Origin: DASWHD01 sp036393335
GTDB lineage: Bacteria; CG2-30-53-67; CG2-30-70-394
Length of the DNA: 15,347 nucleotides
Reading direction: 5' to 3'
Assembly (NCBI GenBank): GCA_036393335.1
Contig: DASWHD010000230.1
Location: 1-15,347, forward strand
The stretch's first letter is position 1. Each line of letters opens with the position of its first letter. Positions 1 through 6,199 of the stretch are shown piece after piece. The position numbers and the translations under genes were made by a program. The notes below the pieces were generated by a model, which had not been told where the DNA came from, made no database searches, and was given only the letters and a program-made list of their open reading frames with translations.

Positions 1-1070
1 CGCAGATACGGTTGAAGTTTTCCGGGTCCCGTTGCCTCGGGTAGCAGATAGAGCGCAGTCCCGGTGTACGCGTTACCGTCGAACATCCCGAAGTTGTCCG
101 CATCTCCGAACGCAGCGCTAGAGTAATCGCTATCGAAGTCCTTGTATTCGCCTTCGAGCGTAAACACACCGGCATCCCCGAGCGGCTTCTCGAACAGGAG
201 ATCGACGCTCCAGCCCAGAAAGTCACCCGGATTCGCGCTCGAACCGGCACCATTCTCCTGGTACTGCAAGGCGAAGCCGAGGGTCAGGACGTCCGCTGCC
301 CCGTAGTAGGTGCTGCTCGTGTAATAAGCCGGGTTGTCCTCGATGTCGAGGAACTGATATGCGATCCGGGTCGCCCAGAGCAGGTTGTCCGTATCGTTAG
401 CGCCTCCCTGGAGACCGTTGAAGACGCCAAAGACGTATTTCATCTTACCGGCGTTGCCCCAGATGTTGACGCCATGGTCACGAGCGTAGACACCCGCGCC
501 GCCCGTGCCGAAGTCCACGCTGAAGTCCGATGGGTATAAGGGCGTCTTGTAGTTTTCATACACGTTCCCGTAGTAAGGTCCGTCCATCTCGACACGTTCC
601 GACGGCACGAGAAGACGTCCGGCCCAGATATTGAAATACGGACTCAGCTCGAACTTAGCGATCGCGTCGAGAACGACGAAATCCTGGATGTCACTGCCGC
701 AGAACGTGCACTCCGTGTTGAGCTCGACCTTCAGCCAGTCGAGGATCGTTCCACTCAGGTAAATGCGGGCATTATCTAGATTGAAATCGTTTGACCAGTC
801 GTCGTTGCTCGGGGCTGCCTCCTCCACCGTGCTGAAACTTCCCCGTATACCGACCCCGGCGCTGAAAGACCGGACGTCATCGATCTTGTAGGTCATTCCC
901 GCGTTGGCGTTGGGCGACCAGAGTAGCCCCGCCAAGAGAACGCCGAGTAACACGGCTCGCCCCACGCTACGGCAGTCGAAATGCGTGACTCTCTCCAACT
1001 TGTGCCTGAATTCCCACCGCAGACACCTGTTTGCCCTGCCGCGGATCCGGCTCACATTCACCCTTCCCAT
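1..1070 (-). CDS. Outer-membrane porin, OprO/OprP-like, 3' end missing
   Basis: This gene starts at ATG 1070-1068 and runs off the left edge of the window, so about 356 residues are visible and the C-terminus is lost. AGGAGA lies five bases upstream of the ATG and supports this start. A signal sequence follows an unusually long, Arg-rich N-terminus: residues 39-51 are hydrophobic and ANA at 55-57 is the likely cleavage site. The mature part is typical beta-barrel sequence, with short alternating stretches rich in Tyr, Trp, Phe, Gly, Asn and Asp (WAGRLLVPSERVEMDGPYY, YVFGVFNGLQ). The stretch with ARIYLSGTILDWLKVELN, followed by FNIWAGRLLVP, matches the phosphate-selective porin O/P superfamily layout. 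It probably lets small solutes cross the outer membrane; the substrate cannot be read from the sequence. A pair of cysteines (TECTFCGS) in the barrel is unusual for a porin. The gene is visibly less GC-rich than the genes from 2.1 kb onward. The barrel-porin call is firm; the exact family is less certain. Confidence 0.82.
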   Translation of the reverse strand, partial: MGRVNVSRIRGRANRCLRWEFRHKLERVTHFDCRSVGRAVLLGVLLAGLLWSPNANAGMTYKIDDVRSFSAGVGIRGSFSTVEEAAPSNDDWSNDFNLDNARIYLSGTILDWLKVELNTECTFCGSDIQDFVVLDAIAKFELSPYFNIWAGRLLVPSERVEMDGPYYGNVYENYKTPLYPSDFSVDFGTGGAGVYARDHGVNIWGNAGKMKYVFGVFNGLQGGANDTDNLLWATRIAYQFLDIEDNPAYYTSSTYYGAADVLTLGFALQYQENGAGSSANPGDFLGWSVDLLFEKPLGDAGVFTLEGEYKDFDSDYSSAAFGDADNFGMFDGNAYTGTALYLLPEATGPGKLQPYL

Positions 1071-1105
1071 TTCTTCTCCTTCTCTTTGGTCTGGTTAGAC
1101 CGGCT

Positions 1106-1129
1106 GGGCCGTGCCGTAGGGCACGGCTC
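1106..1129 (-). promoter_or_regulatory. Hairpin in the porin 5' leader
   Basis: A perfect 8-bp inverted repeat (GCCGTGCC at 1108-1115 and GGCACGGC at 1120-1127) with a four-base loop, flanked by one wobble and one further G-C pair. It lies about 35-60 bases upstream of the porin ATG and would form in the leader mRNA. It has no U-run, so it is not a terminator. A second smaller hairpin (CGTCGT 1160-1165, ACGACG 1171-1176) lies further upstream. The function is unknown. Confidence 0.45.
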
Positions 1130-1179
1130 GTTTGATAGAACGGCAATATCGATCCCGCGCGTCGTTATCCACGACGTAG

Positions 1180-1205
1180 AAAAAACGACCGACGGAACGT
1201 CGGCC
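1180..1205 (-). terminator. Intrinsic terminator or attenuator upstream of the porin
   Basis: Read on the minus strand, GGCCGACG, loop TTC and CGTCGGTC form an 8-bp stem (one G-U pair) followed at once by GTTTTTT. This is the classic layout of a Rho-independent terminator. It points toward the porin, and no credible minus-strand gene ends just upstream of it. It is therefore either a relic terminator of a lost gene or an attenuator in the porin leader. Confidence 0.6.
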
Positions 1206-2016
1206 GCATCCAGTCTTGATCGCTATCCCCCCCTGAACGGCAACTCGTTCCGCATTAGACCCGTCATGAACCCCTGATGGTTGAATGCGTCGTTTGTCCG
1301 TTTATCCATTTATGTTGTGACCCGCACGAAGACCTGCTAGGGCTTCGCGATCCGCCACCAGAAGCAAGTAAAATGCCACAAGCAGACACGCGAACAGCAG
1401 GCCGCTGAAAAAGTCCTGAAAGTGGCGATTTTCAAGGAATTTCGAGCGGTGCTCTCACTGTAAGTGATTGATAATTCGTTGTGACCGTTGTCAGAAACAT
1501 AGGTACGGAGTGCTCCTAGGGAGTTTTTCAACAGCCTGATAGGCGTCCGGGAAAGGCCACCCGGAGCGAGGCGTGTGCCTAGGAATTCATCAGCGATGAC
1601 TGCATCTGCCTTACAAATAAGCAGATCCCTTCATTCGAGCAGACCCACGGCCCGTCGCATCGGTTCTCCGCCGGCAGATGGGCGAACTGGTCCGCGCCGG
1701 TCGCAGACTACGGGAGCGCGCTTGCAACTTTTGGCCAGCGGGCAGATGTTCGAAACTGGGGCGTCAGATCTAGCGCGATGAGGGCCAGCACACTGACTGG
1801 TTGACACGTTGGAGCGGGCGGAGATCTGCGATGTCTGCGGCGAGAAGACCCTCGCGATCGATCGCGAGCAACGAACGCCGCTGCATGCCTCGGCCTCTTC
1901 TATAGAGCCGCCCCCCCCTCCCACAGACACCTCCATTTCCCGGATTCTTACCTCCGGAAAGCGGCCGGGTTTGGGGCGGGAGACGTCCGTAACACCTCGT
2001 GACGGCGGCCTTCGGG
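1206..2016. other. Long gene-free region
   Basis: Apart from the MITE-like element at 1398-1538, no coding sequence in this stretch could be supported. The open frames here are short, lack Shine-Dalgarno sites and have low-complexity or Arg/Pro/Ser-rich translations typical of shadow frames in GC-rich DNA. Base composition changes from more AT-rich on the left to GC-rich on the right. A short stretch near 1820-1855 loosely resembles the CAGAT-rich repeat at 3315-3473 and may be a decayed copy. Confidence 0.5.
1398..1538. mobile_element. MITE-like element with 19-bp terminal inverted repeats
   Basis: The left end (CAGGCCGCTGAAAAAGTCC, 1398-1416) and the reverse complement of the right end (CAGGCTGTTGAAAAACTCC, 1520-1538) match at 16 of 19 positions. 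They bound about 141 bp that is AT-richer than the nearby genes. The size and layout are those of a miniature inverted-repeat transposable element or a deletion remnant of an insertion sequence. The TGAAAAA core with a CAGGC end resembles the ends of several proteobacterial IS elements, but I cannot assign a family. No clear target-site duplication is visible. The frame running through it on the minus strand (1337-1531) is not a plausible gene. Confidence 0.6.
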
Positions 2017-2032
2017 TGGTACGGTTCCTGCA
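2017..2032 (+). promoter_or_regulatory. Candidate sigma-54 (-24/-12) promoter of the PAAR module
   Basis: TGGTACGGTTCCTGCA matches the sigma-54 consensus TGGCACG-N4-TTGCW at all but two of the fixed positions. It keeps the essential GG (2018-2019) and GC (2030-2031) exactly ten bases apart. The expected transcription start, about 12 bases after the GC, is near 2043 and leaves a leader of about 59 bases before the PAAR start. Sigma-54 control of type VI secretion genes is known in several proteobacteria. No activator-binding repeats were identified upstream. Confidence 0.5.
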
Positions 2033-2044
2033 GTCGGCGGCATT

Positions 2045-2063
2045 GAGGGGCGCGGTGCCCCTC
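2045..2063 (+). promoter_or_regulatory. 5'-end hairpin in the PAAR leader
   Basis: GAGGGGC (2045-2051) and GCCCCTC (2057-2063) form a perfect 7-bp stem closed by a GCGGT loop. It falls almost exactly at the predicted 5' end of a transcript from the 2017-2032 promoter. A stem in this position could protect the mRNA from 5'-end decay. It has no U-run and is not a terminator. It could also be a small dispersed GC-rich hairpin without function. Confidence 0.4.
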
Positions 2064-2101
2064 GTCGACGCGTACGAATCTAACTCGATCTGGAGAGCGC
2101 C

Positions 2102-2425
2102 ATGCCCGGACAAGGACGACTCGGTGACAAGTCCATGGCCCCTGCCGATGCCCACGGCTGTCCCCTCTGCCCCCATCCCTCGGTGACGGGACCTGCGATC
2201 GCGGGATCGCCGGACGTCTTCGTCAACAACCGCCCTGCCCTGCGGGTGGGCGACCAGGGGATCCACGCCGTCTGTTGCGGGACCAATATGTGGGAGGCGA
2301 CCCTCGGCAGTGCCACCGTGAAGATCAATGGCAAGGCGGCCCATCGCATGGGGGACCAAGACAAGCACTGTGGCGGCATGGGCACCATGATCGAGGGCAG
2401 CCCGGACGTGATCGTCGGCGGCTGA
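2102..2425 (+). CDS. PAAR-repeat protein (type VI secretion spike tip)
   Basis: This 107-residue protein consists almost entirely of a PAAR domain, the family that forms the zinc-containing cone capping the VgrG trimer of the type VI secretion spike. The repeated units are visible at residues 35-51 (GSPDVFVNNRPALRVGD), 69-85 (GSATVKINGKAAHRMGD) and 99-107 (GSPDVIVGG). His18, His55, Cys58/Cys59, His89 and Cys90 are candidate zinc ligands; the CC doublet and the extra CPLC at 20-23 give more cysteines than the minimum. There is no N- or C-terminal extension, so any toxin would have to be a separate cargo protein. GGAG lies upstream of the ATG (ctggagagcgccATG). It is the first gene of a likely operon, with the next gene only seven bases downstream. 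No vgrG or hcp gene is in the window. Confidence 0.88.
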   Translation: MPGQGRLGDKSMAPADAHGCPLCPHPSVTGPAIAGSPDVFVNNRPALRVGDQGIHAVCCGTNMWEATLGSATVKINGKAAHRMGDQDKHCGGMGTMIEGSPDVIVGG

Positions 2426-2432
2426 CGAGACC

Positions 2433-3263
2433 ATGCCCGCGCCTCAGAAGGCTCAGCTCGCCGAGCCGGCGAAGCTCCTCTTCAAGTCCAAGGCGATCGG
2501 CCTGCCGATGGGCTGGAGCGATCCCACCGGCAACCAGTACCCCGACGCCTTCGCCCTCAGCGAGCGGGTCACGCCCCCCGACCCCGCGTCGATCTTTCTC
2601 GCCAAGAGCGCCAACAAGTACCACGTCGACACCCAGAAGGAGGTGGGCAAGGGGTTCGCCGACTTCATCGACGGGATCTCCGATGCGATCGCCATCGCCA
2701 TCGGTCAGTGGATGATGATGACGTCGGTCGCGGGCATGATCATCAACGGTCCGGTCGGGGTGGTGGCGCCGGGAAACGTGGTCGGACCGCCCCTCTCTCC
2801 CTTGATCATGATGTGGGCGCCGAGGAAGACGCCGCAGCTCCTGAAGTACTCGCAGGCGGTTGCCCAGGCCGTGGGTACCGCCTGGCAGACGTGGCAAGCG
2901 GGATTGACGGGGCAGCTCATGTATCCGCCCTTCGCCGCCTTCCCCGGTCCGATGGCGCCACCGATGCCGAACGTCCCCATGCCCCTCATCGCCTTCTCCT
3001 CCCCCGGCGAGGCGATGCTGTCGCCGTCGAGCCTCAAGGGGATGATGATCGCCAACCTCGGCGATCCCGACGCCCTCCACCATCAGGAGCTGTTCGACGC
3101 CATCGCCCAGTCGTTCAATCTCGCCTTCCAGATCTTCAAGGCCAGCACCCTGTTTCAGAACGTCCTGGGGACCGGCCCGATCCCCACCTTCGCCCCGCCC
3201 TTCGTGCCAGTGGGCCCGGTGGTGATGGGGACCTCCATCCCGACGCCCGGGGTGTTGGTGTGA
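2433..3263 (+). CDS. Unrecognised PAAR-linked protein with three internal repeats
   Basis: I do not recognise this 276-residue protein. It starts seven bases after the PAAR stop without a clear Shine-Dalgarno site, which suggests translational coupling. There is no signal peptide. After a mixed N-terminus (1-70) come three imperfect units of about 50 residues, at roughly 75-123, 136-185 and 220-265. Each begins with a hydrophobic or amphipathic helix (for example DAIAIAIGQWMMM, AVGTAWQTWQAGL, AFQIFKASTLFQNVL) and ends in a Gly/Pro-rich stretch (GPVGVVAPGNVVGPP, PPFAAFPGPMAPPMP, GPIPTFAPPFVPVGP). A fourth GTSIPTPGVLV segment closes the protein. Its position between PAAR and DUF2169 genes suggests a structural or cargo component of a contractile secretion system. 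The helices could instead insert into membranes as a pore-forming effector; the sequence alone does not decide. Met is unusually frequent. Confidence 0.75.
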   Translation: MPAPQKAQLAEPAKLLFKSKAIGLPMGWSDPTGNQYPDAFALSERVTPPDPASIFLAKSANKYHVDTQKEVGKGFADFIDGISDAIAIAIGQWMMMTSVAGMIINGPVGVVAPGNVVGPPLSPLIMMWAPRKTPQLLKYSQAVAQAVGTAWQTWQAGLTGQLMYPPFAAFPGPMAPPMPNVPMPLIAFSSPGEAMLSPSSLKGMMIANLGDPDALHHQELFDAIAQSFNLAFQIFKASTLFQNVLGTGPIPTFAPPFVPVGPVVMGTSIPTPGVLV

Positions 3264-3314
3264 GTCGCCGGAGCAGCCCTAGATGAGATCGAACAGAGAG
3301 GCTATTCCTTTTTC

Positions 3315-3473
3315 TTATCCGCAGATTACGCAGATGTTCACAGATATTTTTCGGCACTTGTTACGGATGTCGGCGTGATTGTGGAGCAGGGAAAAAATTC
3401 CTCCCTGGCAGTGCGACGAGGGGCGAGGAATCCCTGAGAAACATCTGCGCAAATCTGCGTAATCTGTGGATAA
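3315..3473. repeat. Inverted-repeat element with CAGATTACGCAGAT ends
   Basis: A 159-bp element bounded by inverted copies of about 34 bp: TTATCCGCAGATTACGCAGA begins the left arm (from 3315), and the reverse complement of 3440-3473 begins TTATCCACAGATTACGCAGA. Each arm itself contains short direct reiterations of CGCAGAT/CACAGAT. The central loop contains a smaller palindrome (CAGGGA ... TCCCTG). This type of dispersed TTATCCACAGATTACGCAGAT repeat is common in proteobacterial genomes. It fills most of the 249-bp gap between the 276-aa gene and the DUF2169 gene, and as RNA it would fold into a long hairpin that could separate their expression. The frames crossing it (translations with YPQITQICAD) are false genes. 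Confidence 0.8.
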
Positions 3474-3512
3474 AACACTTCTTCAGGCAGACCTGCGGAG
3501 CGATCGCCCATC

Positions 3513-4556
3513 ATGAACATCGCCAACGACACCCCCTTCGAGGTCGCGGCCCTGCCCGGGATGGGACCGGAGGGCGGACCCGTCTTCACGGTGATCGTCA
3601 AGGGCACCTTCGACGTCCGCACCGGTGCGCCGGCGATGCCGTCGGCCGAGCAGCTCCCCATCTCCTATGGCGACGAGCCCCTCGGCGAGCGCGGGGCGAT
3701 GCGCTGGGAGGCGGATACGGCACCGTTCAAGCCGCGTGCCGACGTCGTCGTCGCGGGCAGCGCCCACGCCCCGGGCGGCCAGCCGGTGCCCTATCTGGAC
3801 GTGGGGGTACGGGTGGGCGAGCGGCGTGCCGGGATCCGGGTGTACGGCGACCGGGTGTGGGAGAAGGACACCCGGGCCAGCAAGCCCGTGCCGTTCGCCA
3901 CCCTGGAGCTCAGCGCCGAACGCGCCTTCGGCGGCGTCTCCCCCAGCGGCGGCTTCTGCGCGGAAAACCCGGTGGGCAAGGGCTTCGTGATGGTGGACAA
4001 GAAGCAGGAGGCCAAGGGGGCGCCCCTGCCCAACATCGAGGCGATCGAGCAACCCCTCCGCACCTGGGACGACCACCCCACGCCGGTGGGGCTGGGGGTC
4101 TATCCGCGCTCCGCTCAGCCGCGGGTGGGTTATCTCGGCACCTACGACGAGCCGTGGCGCAAGGAGCGCTCACCCCTGCCGCCGGTCGACTTCCGCTTCG
4201 ACTACTACAACTGCGCCTATCCGGCGTTGCAGAGCGATGGCTACCTGCGTGGCGACGAGGAGGTGGAGATGATCCACCTCACCCCCGGCGGCCGCCTGCT
4301 CTTCCGCCTGCCAGCGGTGGTGCTGGAGGCGCATGTGCGCCGCTTCGACCGATCGTTGCCCGGGGTCGCGGGCGGTGTCGGCCAGGAGGACATCGCCCCT
4401 GCCGGACCGCCGGCCGCGGCCGTGGACCTGGTCCTCGACACCCTCCTCCTCTTTCCGGAGGAGGGACGGTGCGCACTCGTCTGGCGCGGCCACTGCCCCG
4501 TGGCCGACCTAGCGGTACCGGAGATCGAGACGCTCACCCTCCGTCTCCGGAGCTGA
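3513..4556 (+). CDS. DUF2169 family protein (T6SS accessory)
   Basis: This 347-residue protein matches DUF2169 along its whole length. The order of signature blocks is intact: FTVIVKGTFDV (25-35), FKPRADVVVAGSAHAPGG (72-89), IRVYGDRVWEK (108-118), ERAFGG (136-141), ENPVGKGF (151-158), GYLGTYDEPW (206-215), PPVDFRFDYYNCAYP (223-237) and YLRGDEEVEMIHLTPGG (244-260). DUF2169 proteins are encoded beside PAAR and VgrG genes of type VI secretion systems, where they are thought to act as cytoplasmic adaptors or chaperones for loading cargo on the spike. Here the gene follows the PAAR and 276-aa genes, separated by the 3315-3473 repeat. The start is the first ATG in the conserved frame (MNIANDTPFE), with only a distant GGAG upstream. 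There is no signal peptide. The family is sure; the exact role is inferred from neighbours. Confidence 0.88.
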   Translation: MNIANDTPFEVAALPGMGPEGGPVFTVIVKGTFDVRTGAPAMPSAEQLPISYGDEPLGERGAMRWEADTAPFKPRADVVVAGSAHAPGGQPVPYLDVGVRVGERRAGIRVYGDRVWEKDTRASKPVPFATLELSAERAFGGVSPSGGFCAENPVGKGFVMVDKKQEAKGAPLPNIEAIEQPLRTWDDHPTPVGLGVYPRSAQPRVGYLGTYDEPWRKERSPLPPVDFRFDYYNCAYPALQSDGYLRGDEEVEMIHLTPGGRLLFRLPAVVLEAHVRRFDRSLPGVAGGVGQEDIAPAGPPAAAVDLVLDTLLLFPEEGRCALVWRGHCPVADLAVPEIETLTLRLRS

Positions 4557-4616
4557 TGCCGCCCCGACCTCCGGTCCGCCATTACCCCGCACCGACGTGG
4601 TAAGCAGCGCCGCCGG

Positions 4617-5129
4617 CTAGTCGGTCTTGACCTCGATGTGCTTCACCTCGCGCCGAGCCTCCGGGCTCTTCGGCAGGGAGATGGTCAGTACGCCCTTCTT
4701 GAAGGTGGCGGAGACCTTGTCTTCCTCCACCTCGCACGGCAGCGGGATGGTGCGCGCGAAGCTGCCGTAGGAACGCTCGCTGCGGTAATAGCCGAGCTCC
4801 TGCGACTCCTTCTCCTCGCGCTTCTCCCCCTTCAGGGTCAGGTTGCCGTGGGCGAGGGAGACGTCGATGTCCTTTTCCTCCATACCCGGCAGCTCCGCAG
4901 TGACCGTGACCTCGGTGTCGTTCTCGGTCACGTCGATCTGCGGCGCGTAGCCCCTGGACATGGTCGGCCAGCGCTTACCCGCCCAGGGCGACAACTCGAA
5001 GCCGTGGAGGAAGTCATCGAATAGCCGGTCCATCTGCCGATGGAGGCTGCGGAACGGGTCATCCTGTTCTCGCCGGATGAGCCCTCCCCGTCGTCCTGCC
5101 TTGCGGGGAATCAGATCACGAACAGCCAT
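4617..5129 (-). CDS. Small heat-shock protein, Hsp20 family (third of three)
   Basis: This 170-residue small heat-shock protein starts at MAVRD (ATG 5129-5127), chosen because AAAGGAGG sits six bases upstream; the frame stays open further upstream, but no start there has such a site. The N-terminus is basic (KAGRRGGLIRRE) and then amphipathic (HRQMDRLFDDFLHGFE). The alpha-crystallin domain (about 60-160) shows PQIDVTENDTEVTVTAELPG, the A-x-x-x-G-V-L type motif as ATFKKGVLTISLP, and the C-terminal I-x-V motif (IEV) that docks neighbouring subunits in oligomers. The family acts as an ATP-independent holdase that keeps stress-unfolded proteins soluble. It is the last gene of a three-gene operon, 33 bases after the previous stop, and converges on the DUF2169 gene. 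It has the longest N-terminal arm of the three. Confidence 0.93.
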   Translation of the reverse strand: MAVRDLIPRKAGRRGGLIRREQDDPFRSLHRQMDRLFDDFLHGFELSPWAGKRWPTMSRGYAPQIDVTENDTEVTVTAELPGMEEKDIDVSLAHGNLTLKGEKREEKESQELGYYRSERSYGSFARTIPLPCEVEEDKVSATFKKGVLTISLPKSPEARREVKHIEVKTD

Positions 5130-5135
5130 GACTAA

Positions 5136-5143
5136 CCTCCTTT
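5136..5143 (-). promoter_or_regulatory. Strong Shine-Dalgarno site fixing the third hsp20 start
   Basis: AAAGGAGG on the minus strand, six bases before ATG 5129-5127. It makes the MAVRD start much more likely than any start further upstream in the same frame. Confidence 0.8.
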
Positions 5144-5162
5144 CTGTCGACAACGGTGCAGG

Positions 5163-5570
5163 CTACTCCCCCTGCACCGGAATCTTGCGGGCCCGCGCCG
5201 GTCCCGCCTTGGGCAAGGTCAGGCGCAGCACGCCGCCCTTCACCGTCGCCTCGATGCCTTCTCGCGAAACCTCGTCCGAGAGGGCAAAGGCGCGGCTGTA
5301 GTTCCCCACCTCATACTCCCTGTGGCTGAGCCGGTACCCCTCCGGGTGGCCAGGCTCCACCCGGCCCTCGATGGTGAGGATGTTCTTCTCCAGGGTGATG
5401 TCCACCGAGCTCTCATCGACTCCCGGCATGTCGGCAACCACGACGATCGCGTCCGCGGTCTCGAAGATGTCGGCGCGCGGTTTAAACACCTTGTTGGCGG
5501 CACTCCGTCGCTCCATAACCTCACCGGTTTGGACATCCGCCTGCTGCAAGGTTTTGGTGTCGTCAGCCAT
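5163..5570 (-). CDS. Small heat-shock protein, Hsp20 family (second of three)
   Basis: This 135-residue small heat-shock protein starts at MADDT (ATG 5570-5568), with GAAAGG about eight bases upstream; an in-frame TTG six codons earlier overlaps that ribosome site and is unlikely. The alpha-crystallin domain (about 30-128) carries FKPRADIFETADAIVVVADM, NILTIEGRV, ATVKGGVLRLTLP and a final I-x-V motif (IPV). PGV followed by a Ser-Ser-Val-Asp stretch replaces the more usual acidic PGM/PGF context. The N-terminal arm is short and polar, so its oligomer may differ from that of the other two. It lies 32 bases after the first Hsp20 gene. The FKPRADI pattern is the Hsp20 subtype often found in environmental proteobacteria alongside a longer paralogue. 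Confidence 0.93.
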   Translation of the reverse strand: MADDTKTLQQADVQTGEVMERRSAANKVFKPRADIFETADAIVVVADMPGVDESSVDITLEKNILTIEGRVEPGHPEGYRLSHREYEVGNYSRAFALSDEVSREGIEATVKGGVLRLTLPKAGPARARKIPVQGE

Positions 5571-5602
5571 ATCGTCAACCTTTCTCAAAAAAGTCCTTCG
5601 GT

Positions 5603-6037
5603 CTACGCCAATTGCACCGCGATCCGCTTCGGCCGGTCCTCCTCGGCACGCGGTAACACGATCTGGAGAACGCCCTTGGAGACCCGTGCCGCGACATCCT
5701 TTTGTGCGACCACGAACGGCAGCCGAAGGGTGCGCGTGAAGTCGCCGAAACCGCGCTCTCTGCGGTGATAGCGTTCGCCCTCTTGCAGCTCCTCGGGACG
5801 CCGAGTGCCCTTCACGGTGACGGTGTCGTGGACCACAGAAACCTCGATATCGGCTGGATCCACGCCGGGGATCTCCGCCGTACAGACGGCGCTCTCCTCG
5901 TTCGCCCAGACGTTGATCGGCGGATAGTCATGGACGTTCGCCGTGCGTGCGCCGGAGAACGCCCTGTTCAAGTCCTCCTGGAGCTTGTTGAGCTCCTGCC
6001 ACGGGTTCCATGGGTTCCCTAAGTCTTGCCAGATCAT
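5603..6037 (-). CDS. Small heat-shock protein, Hsp20 family (first of three)
   Basis: This 144-residue small heat-shock protein is the first gene of the operon. ATG 6037-6035 is preceded by AAGGAGGA only four bases away, a strong ribosome site. The N-terminus has an aromatic WQDLGNPWNPWQELNKLQ helix, typical of the oligomerisation arm. The alpha-crystallin domain (about 38-138) shows PPINVWANEESAVCTAEIPG, DTVTVKGTRR, GFGDFTRTLRLPF, ARVSKGVLQIVLP and the I-x-V motif (IAV). INVWANEE at the start of the domain marks the subgroup that is usually encoded together with a second sHSP. A five-base stem (TTACC/GGTAA, 6048-6061) borders the ribosome site. The family is certain; any functional split among the three is inferred. 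Confidence 0.94.
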   Translation of the reverse strand: MIWQDLGNPWNPWQELNKLQEDLNRAFSGARTANVHDYPPINVWANEESAVCTAEIPGVDPADIEVSVVHDTVTVKGTRRPEELQEGERYHRRERGFGDFTRTLRLPFVVAQKDVAARVSKGVLQIVLPRAEEDRPKRIAVQLA

Positions 6038-6122
6038 CTCTTCCTCCTTACCTGACGGTAATGCTGACTGTGTGTCGTGTGGGTGGTCGGTAATGCGCTG
6101 CGTGAAGCGCGCTCTCTACCCT

Positions 6123-6151
6123 CAACAAAGCACGCCGTGGCCCGCTGTCAA
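6123..6151 (-). promoter_or_regulatory. Weak candidate promoter of the hsp20 operon
   Basis: Minus-strand TTGACA (6151-6146) is a perfect -35 hexamer, but the -10 region 17 bases on (TTGTTG, 6128-6123) is poor. It also resembles the CTTGAAA -35 half of a sigma-32 promoter, yet no CCCCAT-type -10 is found at the right distance. Heat-shock control is expected for these genes but is not shown by this site. Confidence 0.3.
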
Positions 6152-6199
6152 GGGGGGCTGTTTTTCCGCCACCCATTCGGCATCGATCGTGGCGGCGAT

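Noticed and set aside
1337..1531. Minus-strand 64-aa open frame
   Set aside because: It lies mostly inside the MITE-like element, includes one terminal repeat, and has no ribosome site or recognisable domain.
1820..1855. Possible second copy of the CAGATTACGCAGAT repeat
   Set aside because: The similarity is loose and there is no inverted partner, so it is only mentioned as a possible decayed copy.
1809..2186. Plus-strand 125-aa open frame before and into the PAAR gene
   Set aside because: It overlaps the secure PAAR gene in another frame, crosses the promoter and hairpin, and has no family features.
1631..2434. Minus-strand 267-aa open frame
   Set aside because: It is antisense to the PAAR gene, with a low-complexity Arg/Gly/His-rich translation typical of a shadow frame in GC-rich DNA.
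3136..3661. Two minus-strand frames with translations like YPQITQICAD
   Set aside because: They are products of the dispersed repeat at 3315-3473 and are antisense to real genes; such frames are common false annotations.
6048..6061. RNA thermometer at the first hsp20 ribosome site
   Set aside because: The stem is only five base pairs and covers just the edge of the AAGGAGG site.
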